A stretch of DNA of 7,265 nucleotides from DASPTB01 sp035623615 (lineage in GTDB: Bacteria > Actinomycetota > UBA4738), in assembly GCA_035623615.1 (NCBI GenBank), contig DASPTB010000222.1:1-7265 (forward strand), in the 5' to 3' direction. Numbering within the stretch: position 1 is the stretch's first letter; each line of letters begins with the position of its first letter. A model generated the notes under the pieces. That model did not search any database, was not told the DNA's origin, and worked only from the letters and a program-made list of their open reading frames with translations. This document shows positions 1 through 4,636 of the stretch, piece after piece. A program made the position numbers and the translations under genes.

Positions 1-807
1 GCGGTCTTTCGCCTGGAGCGGCGGTGGAGAGTCGAGGCGGTTCGTCTGATCGACTCGTCGCCCCTGTTCGACGACGTCCCGGAGGACGTGCTGGGCGAGC
101 TGGCCGGCCTCGCCCGGCTCCGGACGCTGTCCCGTGGGCGGCCGGTCTTCCGGCAGGGCGACCCTCCGGAAGCCTTCTACGTCGTGCGCGCAGGCACGCT
201 CGAGGTGGTCGAGGAGGCGGCGGACGGCAGCGAGCGCGTTCTTCGGACGCTCGGTCGCGGTGACTCGTTCGGCGAGCTCGGACTCGTCGAAGGCGTCCCG
301 CGTTCGGCGACCGTCCGGGCGAGCAGCCGCGCCGAGGTCTTCGTGTTCGATCGGGGTGCGTTCGACGGCCTGATGGCCGACATGGTGCACGTCCCCAGCT
401 TCGCCCCAACCCTGCAGGCCGCGGCGGAGATCGGGCGGCTGCCGTGCTTCGCGCACCTTCGCGCGGACGAGGTCGGCGAACTGTTGAAGCTTGGGGGGTG
501 GCGCAACGCGTCGCCGGGGGAGACGATCATCCGGCAGGGAGAGGAGGGGGACGCCTTCTACGCCATCGAGTCCGGTTGGCTCGATGTGTCGAAGGACGGC
601 ACGCTCGTTCGGACGCTCGGAGCGGGATCGCACTTCGGAGAGATCGCCCTGTTGCTGGACGTCGCGCGCACGAGCTCGGTCACGGCCAAGACCCGCGTTC
701 GGCTGTTTCGCCTCGACAGGACCGGCTTCGATCGGCTGTTGCGACGAGCCTTCAGGTCGGGGAGGCTGAGTCCGCATCCCGGGTCGGACCGTGTGGAGCC
801 TCACTAG
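1..807 (+). CDS. Protein with tandem cyclic-nucleotide-binding (CRP-type) domains, 5' end outside window
   Basis: The frame is open from the first base, so the start lies upstream; 268 residues are visible. Two cNMP-binding beta-barrel domains follow each other. The first runs from about residue 20 (SPLFDDVPEDVL, a typical domain opening) to 120, the second from about 145 to 250. Each has a phosphate-binding cassette: FGELGL...PRSATV near residues 90-104 and FGEIALLLDVARTSSV near 212-226. Both keep the glutamate and arginine that contact the ribose and cyclic phosphate in CAP, so ligand binding is plausible. No helix-turn-helix follows the second domain; the protein ends in a short polar tail. 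It is therefore not a classical CRP. In Actinobacteria such domains are often appended to transporters or enzymes, and what lies upstream cannot be seen. The next gene starts 21 nt downstream and is probably co-transcribed. The domain call is firm; the overall function is unknown. Confidence 0.85.
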   Translation, partial: AVFRLERRWRVEAVRLIDSSPLFDDVPEDVLGELAGLARLRTLSRGRPVFRQGDPPEAFYVVRAGTLEVVEEAADGSERVLRTLGRGDSFGELGLVEGVPRSATVRASSRAEVFVFDRGAFDGLMADMVHVPSFAPTLQAAAEIGRLPCFAHLRADEVGELLKLGGWRNASPGETIIRQGEEGDAFYAIESGWLDVSKDGTLVRTLGAGSHFGEIALLLDVARTSSVTAKTRVRLFRLDRTGFDRLLRRAFRSGRLSPHPGSDRVEPH

Positions 808-828
808 GACAAGGGGGGAAGCCTACCG

Positions 829-1041
829 ATGAATTGCTGGCACTGTCGCAGGAGCGCCGTGGGCGCCTGCCGCTTCTGCGGTCGAGGAGTCTGCGAGGAC
901 CATGTTCAGACGCGCCCGTACATCCTTGATGTGTTCGCCGGCTCCGACTCGACCCGGGCCCTCGTCGTGGAGGACGCGGTGTTCTGCGGCGCGTGCACCC
1001 CGCGTGCCGACCCGGTCGACCTCCCCGAGCTCGACGTCTGA
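829..1041 (+). CDS. Small cysteine-rich zinc-binding protein (B-box / DUF2180-like)
   Basis: A 70-residue protein with four metal-ligand pairs: C3-x2-C6, C14-x2-C17, C22-x2-H25 and C53-x2-C56. The spacing C-x2-C-x7-C-x2-C-x4-C-x2-H in the first 25 residues resembles B-box zinc fingers and the small DUF2180-type proteins. The eight ligands suggest two zinc ions. Between them is a mixed segment (residues 26-52); the C-terminus is acidic. There is no signal peptide or membrane segment, so it should be cytoplasmic. The start is supported by a purine-rich site (AAGGGGGGAAG, 811-821) about 8 nt upstream of ATG. It lies 21 nt behind the double cNMP-domain gene, which suggests an operon and perhaps an adaptor or redox-sensing role beside a nucleotide sensor. 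That role is inference. The family name is from pattern memory and is uncertain; zinc binding is likely. Confidence 0.72.
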   Translation: MNCWHCRRSAVGACRFCGRGVCEDHVQTRPYILDVFAGSDSTRALVVEDAVFCGACTPRADPVDLPELDV

Positions 1042-1103
1042 CGTGACGCACGTCACATATGCGGAGTGATCGACGTCACGCCTCATTCGTGCCCGGCGTC
1101 ACA
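1042..1103 (+). promoter_or_regulatory. Array of three CRP-type operators with 23-bp period
   Basis: Three palindromes follow each other: CGTGACGCACGTCACA (1042-1057), AGTGATCGACGTCACG (1065-1080) and CGTGCCCGGCGTCACA (1088-1103). The first two match GTGA-N6-TCAC at all eight positions, the third at seven. Centres are 1049.5, 1072.5 and 1095.5, so the period is exactly 23 bp, about two helical turns. The array starts on the last base of the zinc-protein stop codon. GTGA-N6-TCAC is the core of the E. coli CRP and mycobacterial Crp consensus. The obvious regulator is the CRP-family protein encoded at 1418-2128. Confidence 0.8.
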
Positions 1104-1124
1104 CGAGTTCCGCGGGCGATCGGC

Positions 1125-1137
1125 GAGAATGGCGCCA
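1125..1137 (+). promoter_or_regulatory. Candidate class II activated promoter for the basic peptide gene
   Basis: GAGAAT at 1125-1130 matches four of six -10 positions, and the predicted start is A1137. From there the nearest CRP-type site is centred at -41.5, the standard class II position, with the others at -64.5 and -87.5. No good -35 hexamer is visible, as expected when an activator covers that position. The second array (2151-2189) has its -10 at the same distance from its last site. Confidence 0.5.
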
Positions 1138-1168
1138 TCACAGACCGGCGAGTGAAGGAGGTGAACAG

Positions 1169-1303
1169 ATGCCCGAGAAGAAGGTCACCCCCAAGGCCCC
1201 AGCGGCCAAGAAGTCGTCGGCGAAGAAGACGCCCGCGACGCGCGTCACGAAGTCCCGGCGGTACCGGAAGGTCGCGACCAAGAAGGTTGCCGGCCATCCC
1301 TGA
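1169..1303 (+). CDS. Very small lysine-rich basic protein (44 aa)
   Basis: This short reading frame encodes 44 residues: about a quarter lysine with several arginines, rich in alanine, threonine and proline, and almost without acidic residues (only E3). KKSSAKK (14-20) resembles the tails of histone H1-like and actinobacterial HU proteins, so binding to nucleic acid or another polyanion is likely. A fold is unlikely; no known ribosomal protein is recognised. The start is unusually well supported: AAGGAGGTGA (1155-1164) is a near-perfect Shine-Dalgarno sequence, with 7 nt between AGGAGG and ATG. The gene sits between the three-site CRP-type array with its promoter and a strong intrinsic terminator, so it is probably a monocistronic transcript with a leader of about 32 nt. 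A larger reading frame (1059-1601) overlaps it in another frame but lacks these signals. Existence is likely; the function is unknown. Confidence 0.72.
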   Translation: MPEKKVTPKAPAAKKSSAKKTPATRVTKSRRYRKVATKKVAGHP

Positions 1304-1341
1304 GTCTGCACCCGAACTCTTCCCAAGCACCGAGGATTTCG

Positions 1342-1374
1342 AACGGGCCCGGAGAAACCGGGCCCGTTTCGTTT
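1342..1374 (+). terminator. Intrinsic terminator after the basic peptide gene
   Basis: A perfect 11-bp stem, AACGGGCCCGG (1342-1352) with CCGGGCCCGTT (1358-1368), encloses the 5-nt loop AGAAA and is followed by TCGTTT. It lies 38 nt behind the peptide stop and before the CRP-family gene. It should separate the two transcripts, giving the regulator its own promoter. Confidence 0.85.
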
Positions 1375-1404
1375 CCTGGATTTCGCGCGCGACGGCGTGG
1401 ATGG

Positions 1405-1418
1405 ATACGATCAGGTCA
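1405..1418 (+). promoter_or_regulatory. Leaderless promoter of the CRP/FNR-family gene
   Basis: GATACGAT holds a -10 hexamer, TACGAT, at 1406-1411. Exactly 6 nt separate it from the ATG at 1418, so transcription should begin at the A of the start codon. No convincing Shine-Dalgarno sequence or -35 hexamer is seen. The same arrangement occurs at three other genes in the window. Confidence 0.55.
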
Positions 1419-2128
1419 TGGCGACGGTCGCCGTCACCACCAGGGAGGTCGAGCTCGCCATGCGGGGGGCGCCGATCCTCCAGTCGACTCCGGCGAGCGC
1501 CCTGGACGTTCTCGCCGCGGCCGGCACGGTGCGTTCGTACCGGCGCGGAACCTACGTGTTCCATCAGGGCGACCCGTCGCACGAGGTGTACTTCCTCGTG
1601 AGCGGCCTGGTGGAGATCAGCTCACTCTCCGTGACGGGGTACCGGCAGCTGCACACGGCCCTGTCCACCCCGCAGCTCTTCGGCGAGCTCGGCGTGTTGG
1701 GGGAGCTCCCCAGGACCGCCACGGCCGTCGCGCTCGAGGAGTCGGTGCTGTGGGTGACCGGGGGCGGGGCGTTCATGGACTTCCTCGGCGGTCACTTCGA
1801 CGCGGCGAGGGAGCTGCTGCGCTCGCTTGCCTCGCAGATCCAGGCGCACGAGTCCTTCGTGGAGGACCTGCTCCATCTCGATCTCAAGGGCCGCGTCGCC
1901 AAGCGACTCCTCCAGCTCGTGAGCCCCGGCCTCGACGACCTGCCGCCTGACGGCGCCATGATCCCCGCGGTCGTCACCCATGCCGACCTCGCGAGTCTGT
2001 GTGGCGGCAGCCGGGAAAACGTCACCCGGATCCTGAGCGAGTTCCAGCGCCGCAAGCTGATCGAGCGCGCGGAGCGCCGGTACGTGCTGAAGAACGTGGA
2101 CGGGCTGGCGAAGCTCGCCGGTCTCTAG
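1418..2128 (+). CDS. CRP/FNR-family transcriptional regulator
   Basis: A 236-residue regulator of normal length for the family. Residues ~20-125 form the cyclic-nucleotide-binding barrel, with cassette FGELGV (88-93) and PRTATA (98-103); the glutamate and arginine that hold cAMP in CAP are present. A long dimerisation helix follows (about 115-150), then a winged helix-turn-helix. The recognition helix in GSRENVTRIL keeps R199, E200 and R204, the equivalents of E. coli CRP R180, E181 and R185, which read GTGA. This fits the GTGA-N6-TCAC arrays on both sides of the gene. There is no cysteine cluster as in FNR. The ATG at 1418 is preferred because a -10 hexamer ends 6 nt before it; an in-frame GTG at 1397 would add seven residues. 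It lies behind a strong terminator. The ligand is probably a cyclic nucleotide, but this is not certain. Confidence 0.93.
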   Translation: MATVAVTTREVELAMRGAPILQSTPASALDVLAAAGTVRSYRRGTYVFHQGDPSHEVYFLVSGLVEISSLSVTGYRQLHTALSTPQLFGELGVLGELPRTATAVALEESVLWVTGGGAFMDFLGGHFDAARELLRSLASQIQAHESFVEDLLHLDLKGRVAKRLLQLVSPGLDDLPPDGAMIPAVVTHADLASLCGGSRENVTRILSEFQRRKLIERAERRYVLKNVDGLAKLAGL

Positions 2129-2150
2129 TCGCGCCGCGGAGTCAGGATGG

Positions 2151-2189
2151 CGTAACGCTCGTCACGCTGACGATGTGACCGGGGACACC
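2151..2189 (+). promoter_or_regulatory. Second CRP-type operator array, two sites 23 bp apart
   Basis: CGTAACGCTCGTCACG (2151-2166) and TGTGACCGGGGACACC (2174-2189) each match GTGA-N6-TCAC at seven of eight positions. Their centres, 2158.5 and 2181.5, are 23 bp apart, as in the first array. The first of these sites is identical to CGTGACGCACGTCACA (1042-1057) at 13 of 16 bases. They lie 22 bp behind the stop codon of the CRP-family gene. They could serve the candidate RNA downstream. Confidence 0.6.
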
Positions 2190-2210
2190 GACCACACGCG
2201 CTGGGTGGAG

Positions 2211-2223
2211 TACCGTTCGCGGC
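2211..2223 (+). promoter_or_regulatory. Candidate promoter for an intergenic RNA
   Basis: TACCGT at 2211-2216 fits the actinobacterial -10 pattern TANNNT. It begins 29.5 bp after the centre of the last CRP-type site, exactly as GAGAAT does in the first array. This puts the predicted start near 2223 and the nearest operator at -41.5. No -35 hexamer is evident. Confidence 0.45.
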
Positions 2224-2319
2224 GAGGTCGGTCCAGCCTGCAGCGACAGGGGAACCGTCTTCTCCCCGAGCGGGGAGTCGGCGCGAAACAGCCCGGCTCC
2301 CCGCATTCCATTCCCGGGC
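2223..2319 (+). ncRNA. Candidate CRP-regulated small RNA, 3' end uncertain
   Basis: The region between two convergent genes is 233 bp long and holds an operator array plus promoter pointing into it. From 2223 to 2329 there is no ATG, GTG or TTG in any plus-strand frame, so the transcript does not look like a message. It can fold into several GC-rich hairpins: CCTG/CAGG (2237-2250), CTCCCCG/CGGGGAG (2262-2277) and GCCCGG/CCGGGC (2291-2319). The last loop carries a second CTCCCCG (2297-2303), which could compete for CGGGGAG (2271-2277). C-rich single-stranded loops are common in actinobacterial small RNAs that pair with purine-rich ribosome binding sites. No known RNA family is recognised. A U-rich tail is missing, so the 3' end is a guess; it could instead extend antisense into the acetyltransferase gene. 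Confidence 0.33.
2291..2319 (-). terminator. Possible weak terminator for the minus-strand acetyltransferase
   Basis: Read on the minus strand, a 6-bp stem (GCCCGG/CCGGGC with a 17-nt loop) is followed by TGTTT, about 40 nt after the stop of the acetyltransferase gene. The loop is long and the T run short, so the call is weak. Confidence 0.25.
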
Positions 2320-2361
2320 CCCTCACCAGGTGCAGCGAACGGCGCCGTCCACGTGCCGGAC

Positions 2362-2922
2362 TCAGGCTTCGACGAGCTCCCCCGCGAGCAGCCCCATGAC
2401 GACGACGTCGACGGGGTGACCGTCGACGAACTGGTCGCGCCGAAGGCGGCCCTCCTCGCGGAACCCGACCTTCTCGTAGGCGCGGATCCCGCGCCCGTTG
2501 AAGTCGTAGACGTGCAGCTCGATGCGCTGCAGGTTCATCTCGCGAAAGCCGAACCGGCAGATCGTGCGGGCCGCGTCGGTCCCCAGGCCGCGACTCCAGA
2601 ACTGCTCGTCGAGCCAGATGCCGAAGTCGGCCGCGCGCATCCGGCCCTGCACCGCCTCGAGGCCGCAGACGCCGGCCCGCTCGCCGGCGAGCGTCTCGAT
2701 GAGGAGGGTGAGGGAGTCCTGCGAGGTGCGCGTCCGCTCGACGAAGGCGCGGGTCCCCTCCACCGGCTCGGGCCACACGATCTCGAGGAAGCGGGTCACG
2801 TTGGGGTTCCAGAAGTGCCCGTTGACCCACTCGAGGTCCGATTCCTCGATGGCGCGCAACCGGATCAGCTCCCCCTCGAACGGGGGGCGCACGGCCCCGG
2901 TCGCTCCAGATTCGCCGGCCAC
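2362..2922 (-). CDS. GNAT-family N-acetyltransferase (RimJ/RimL-like)
   Basis: A 186-residue acetyltransferase, the usual length for the RimJ/RimL type, which transfers acetyl from acetyl-CoA to the amino terminus of a protein or to a small amine. The N-terminal motif ELIRLRAIEESDLEWV (18-33) is the typical first strand and helix. GIWLDEQFWSRGLGTDAA (101-118) holds the acetyl-CoA pyrophosphate loop (R-G-L-G-T), and NGRGIRAYEKVGF (142-154) is the conserved C-terminal cofactor motif with its tyrosine. The frame is open far upstream, but GTG at 2922 is chosen because TATGCT (2929-2934) ends exactly 6 nt before it and similarity begins soon after. It diverges from the RsiG-like gene 114 bp away and converges on the CRP-family gene. 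The substrate cannot be told from sequence; the first residues (AGESGATGA) look disordered. Confidence 0.88.
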   Translation of the reverse strand: MAGESGATGAVRPPFEGELIRLRAIEESDLEWVNGHFWNPNVTRFLEIVWPEPVEGTRAFVERTRTSQDSLTLLIETLAGERAGVCGLEAVQGRMRAADFGIWLDEQFWSRGLGTDAARTICRFGFREMNLQRIELHVYDFNGRGIRAYEKVGFREEGRLRRDQFVDGHPVDVVVMGLLAGELVEA

Positions 2923-2928
2923 GCGCCG

Positions 2929-2936
2929 AGCATATC
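2929..2936 (-). promoter_or_regulatory. Leaderless promoter of the minus-strand acetyltransferase
   Basis: On the minus strand GATATGCT contains the -10 hexamer TATGCT. Six nucleotides (CGGCGC) separate it from the GTG start codon at 2922. No Shine-Dalgarno sequence or -35 hexamer is visible. Confidence 0.55.
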
Positions 2937-2985
2937 GGGGAAGGATCGCCCGGGCGCACCGAACCCGCATCCGGCTGCGGCCGTG

Positions 2986-3030
2986 TTGATAGGGTCGGGA
3001 GTGGCGATAGTGCCTCCGGCCAAAGGAGAG
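2986..3030 (+). promoter_or_regulatory. Promoter and ribosome binding site of the RsiG-like gene
   Basis: TTGATA (2986-2991) matches five of six bases of a -35 hexamer, and TAGTGC (3008-3013) follows after 16 bp as an imperfect -10. Unlike its neighbours the gene has a clear Shine-Dalgarno sequence, AAGGAG (3023-3028), 8 nt before the ATG. The ribosome binding site is firm; the promoter is tentative. Confidence 0.5.
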
Positions 3031-3036
3031 GCGTAG

Positions 3037-3570
3037 ATGAGCGACGATCGGTCCACCCGCTCCGACCGGACGGCCCGGATCCTGGCGCGGGAGTTCACGA
3101 GCGACCTCCAGGGCATGGGCACGGACGAGATCCGGGCGCGGCGCGACGAGGCGCGGGCCGAGCGCGACTCTCTCTCCTACCTGCGCCGGCTGATCCAGTC
3201 GCGCCAGGACATGCTGAGCGCCGAGCGTGAGGCGCGGGGCCGCCCCGGCCAGTTCCGCGCCCCGCTGGCCGAGGTCCTGTCGGGGCAGGGCCACGCGGAC
3301 AGCAGGGGCGAAGCCGTCCACCTTCAACTCCCGCCCGAGGACATGGCGGCCGCCGACGCCCGGGTCAGCGAGATCCTTGCCGACGATGCCTTTGCCAATC
3401 CCAAGGAGCTGGCAGACGAGCAGCTCGACTCCATGGTCGCCGTCCTGCACGACGAGGAGCAGGCGGTGTCCTCCGACCGGGGCGCAGTCATCCGCGCGCT
3501 CGACAAGCTCCAGGAGGAGCTGAAGCGGCGGTACCGCGAGGATCCGTCGCAGATTCCCCAAGAGGTCTGA
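3037..3570 (+). CDS. RsiG/AmfC-like protein, probable c-di-GMP-responsive anti-sigma factor
   Basis: A 177-residue, highly charged, mostly helical protein without membrane segments. Streptomyces RsiG (formerly AmfC) binds c-di-GMP through two helices, each with E(X)3S(X)2R(X)3Q(X)3D, and then sequesters the sporulation sigma factor WhiG. Both regions are recognisable here. In LSYLRRLIQSRQDML, residues S47, R50, Q54 and D58 have the exact spacing; the leading glutamate is off by one (E42, with R43 in place). Near the C-terminus E141, S145, R148 and D156 fit, with I152 instead of glutamine. Each copy therefore has four of five positions. The segment between (62-130) is proline- and glycine-rich at first, as in a flexible linker. 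The last helix ends in LKRRYREDP. The asparaginase gene follows after 10 nt. No sigma factor lies in the window, so the partner is unknown. Family membership is likely; ligand binding is inferred. Confidence 0.72.
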   Translation: MSDDRSTRSDRTARILAREFTSDLQGMGTDEIRARRDEARAERDSLSYLRRLIQSRQDMLSAEREARGRPGQFRAPLAEVLSGQGHADSRGEAVHLQLPPEDMAAADARVSEILADDAFANPKELADEQLDSMVAVLHDEEQAVSSDRGAVIRALDKLQEELKRRYREDPSQIPQEV

Positions 3571-3580
3571 CCGCCCGGCC

Positions 3581-4561
3581 ATGGCCGGCCCGGGGCGCGT
3601 CGTCGTCGTCCGCTCGGGACTCGAGGAATCCGCGCACGAGGTGGACGTCGCCGTCGTCGATACGTCCGGCTCGCTCGTCGCGTCGGCCGGCGATCCCGGC
3701 GAGGTCGCGTACGCACGCTCGTGCATGAAGCCGTTGCAGGCGGCGGTCTCGATGTCGATCGCGGACGTCGATTACACCGATCGGGAGGCCGCGGTGATGT
3801 GCGCGTCGCACAATGGGGAGCCGGTGCACATCGAGGCGGTCCGAGGCATCCTCGCGCGTGGGGACGTTCCCGAGTCCGCGTTGCGTTGCCCGGCAGCCTA
3901 TCCCGACCTCGCATCGCTGCGGAGCGCGCCCGAGCGCCTCCCCATCAACTTCGACTGTTCGGGGAAGCACGCCGGGATGCTGGCCGCTTGCCGGGCCCGC
4001 GGATGGCCGCTCGAGACCTACCGCGACCCGGACCACCCGGTGCAGCAGCAGGTGCTGACGGCGGTGCTCGCGGCGACGGCGCTCGGCGAGGTGCGGGTCG
4101 GCGTCGATGGCTGCGGCGTGCCCGTCCACGGCTTTCCGCTGACGGCGATGGCGCGTGTCTTCGCGACGCTCCTCGACCCCGGCCCGCTCGGCGACGACCT
4201 GGCGCCCTGGGTGAGCCGGGCGATCGATGCAATGCGCGCCGAGCCCTATCTCGTCGCCGGTCGCGGCCGGATCGACACCGCGGTCGTCGAGCGCACGGGC
4301 GGCGCCGTGATCGCGAAGCTCGGCGCCGAGGGGATGATGAGCGCGGCGGTGCGCGAGCCCGGGCTCGGCGTCGCGCTGAAGGTCCGCGACGGCGCGGCGC
4401 GCGCGACCGCCCCCGCCCTCGTGGCCGTCCTGCGCCGGCTGGGCGCGCTGGAGGACGCGGACGTCGCGGCGCTCGCCTCGTACGCGCGACCGGCGGTGCT
4501 CGGGGCCGGGGAGCCGGTCGGCGAGCTGGTGACGCACGTCGCGCTCGACCTCGGGCGCTGA
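3581..4561 (+). CDS. Asparaginase, type II-like (Rhizobium AnsA family)
   Basis: A full-length 326-residue member of the asparaginase II family first known from Rhizobium etli, which hydrolyses L-asparagine to aspartate and ammonia. This family is unrelated in fold to the E. coli enzymes. Conserved blocks occur in order: RSCMKPLQA (46-54), CASHNGE (74-80), NFDCSGKHAGML (123-134) with the serine-lysine and the adjacent cysteine typical of the active site, VDGCGVPVHGFPL (175-187) with a second cysteine, and AGRGRIDT (226-233). No signal peptide is present, so it acts in the cytoplasm. ATG at 3581 follows the RsiG-like stop by 10 nt and has no close Shine-Dalgarno sequence (AGAGG is far upstream). 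Translation may be coupled to the upstream gene. The operon with a c-di-GMP-linked regulator may be incidental. The specific substrate, asparagine versus related amides, is inferred from the family. Confidence 0.92.
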   Translation: MAGPGRVVVVRSGLEESAHEVDVAVVDTSGSLVASAGDPGEVAYARSCMKPLQAAVSMSIADVDYTDREAAVMCASHNGEPVHIEAVRGILARGDVPESALRCPAAYPDLASLRSAPERLPINFDCSGKHAGMLAACRARGWPLETYRDPDHPVQQQVLTAVLAATALGEVRVGVDGCGVPVHGFPLTAMARVFATLLDPGPLGDDLAPWVSRAIDAMRAEPYLVAGRGRIDTAVVERTGGAVIAKLGAEGMMSAAVREPGLGVALKVRDGAARATAPALVAVLRRLGALEDADVAALASYARPAVLGAGEPVGELVTHVALDLGR

Positions 4562-4566
4562 CCCAG

Positions 4567-4590
4567 TCACAGGGGTGTTCGCAGGTGTGA
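4567..4590. promoter_or_regulatory. Possible operator upstream of the XRE-family gene
   Basis: TCACA (4567-4571) and TGTGA (4586-4590) form an inverted repeat with a 14-nt spacer just before the -35 hexamer at 4601. GGTGT also occurs twice 10 bp apart (4574 and 4584). The half-sites face outward compared with a CRP site, so this is not one of the CRP-type operators. It might bind the XRE protein itself; evidence is weak. Confidence 0.25.
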
Positions 4591-4600
4591 GACCCCGTGT

Positions 4601-4636
4601 TTGCTACTGTTAAACGAAATCGATACCATGGGGGCG
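4601..4636 (+). promoter_or_regulatory. Housekeeping-type promoter with leaderless start
   Basis: TTGCTA (4601-4606), a 17-bp spacer and TACCAT (4624-4629) form the clearest sigma-70-type promoter in the window. Six nucleotides after the -10 hexamer stands the GTG at 4636, so the transcript should begin at the start codon. No Shine-Dalgarno sequence is present. Confidence 0.7.

Noticed and set aside
791..804. GTGT-N6-TCAC, a further CRP-like site before the zinc protein gene
   Set aside because: It is a single one-mismatch site inside coding sequence, with no 23-bp partner and no promoter at the matching distance.
1059..1601. 180-residue plus-strand frame over the operator array and small basic gene
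   Set aside because: It starts inside the operator array, runs through the intrinsic terminator and into the CRP-family gene, and is Arg/Pro-rich without motifs. The 44-residue frame has the proper signals instead.
2129..2361. Known riboswitch (cobalamin or c-di-AMP type) in the convergent gap
   Set aside because: Short matches such as GGGGAACC were noticed, but the conserved cores and pairing pattern are missing, and no gene follows in the same direction for it to control.
2175..2399. Possible 74-residue protein starting at GTG 2175
   Set aside because: The GTG lies within the second CRP-type site and upstream of the predicted transcript start; no ribosome binding site; composition is low-information and the frame overlaps the acetyltransferase 3' end.
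2162..2959. Long minus-strand reading frame over the acetyltransferase, and a plus-strand frame at 2353-3036
   Set aside because: Both are shadows of the acetyltransferase gene, full of arginine, proline or aspartate runs typical of GC-rich antisense frames, without family motifs or ribosome binding sites.
3003..3010. GGCGATAG as a WhiG/FliA-type -10 before the RsiG-like gene
   Set aside because: The expected TAAA element is not present at the proper distance upstream, so a sporulation-sigma promoter is not supported.
2362..3726. Acetyltransferase extended to 454 residues at its N-terminus
   Set aside because: The extra part is antisense to the RsiG-like gene and its promoter and has no domain; the GTG at 2922 fits both homology and the leaderless promoter.
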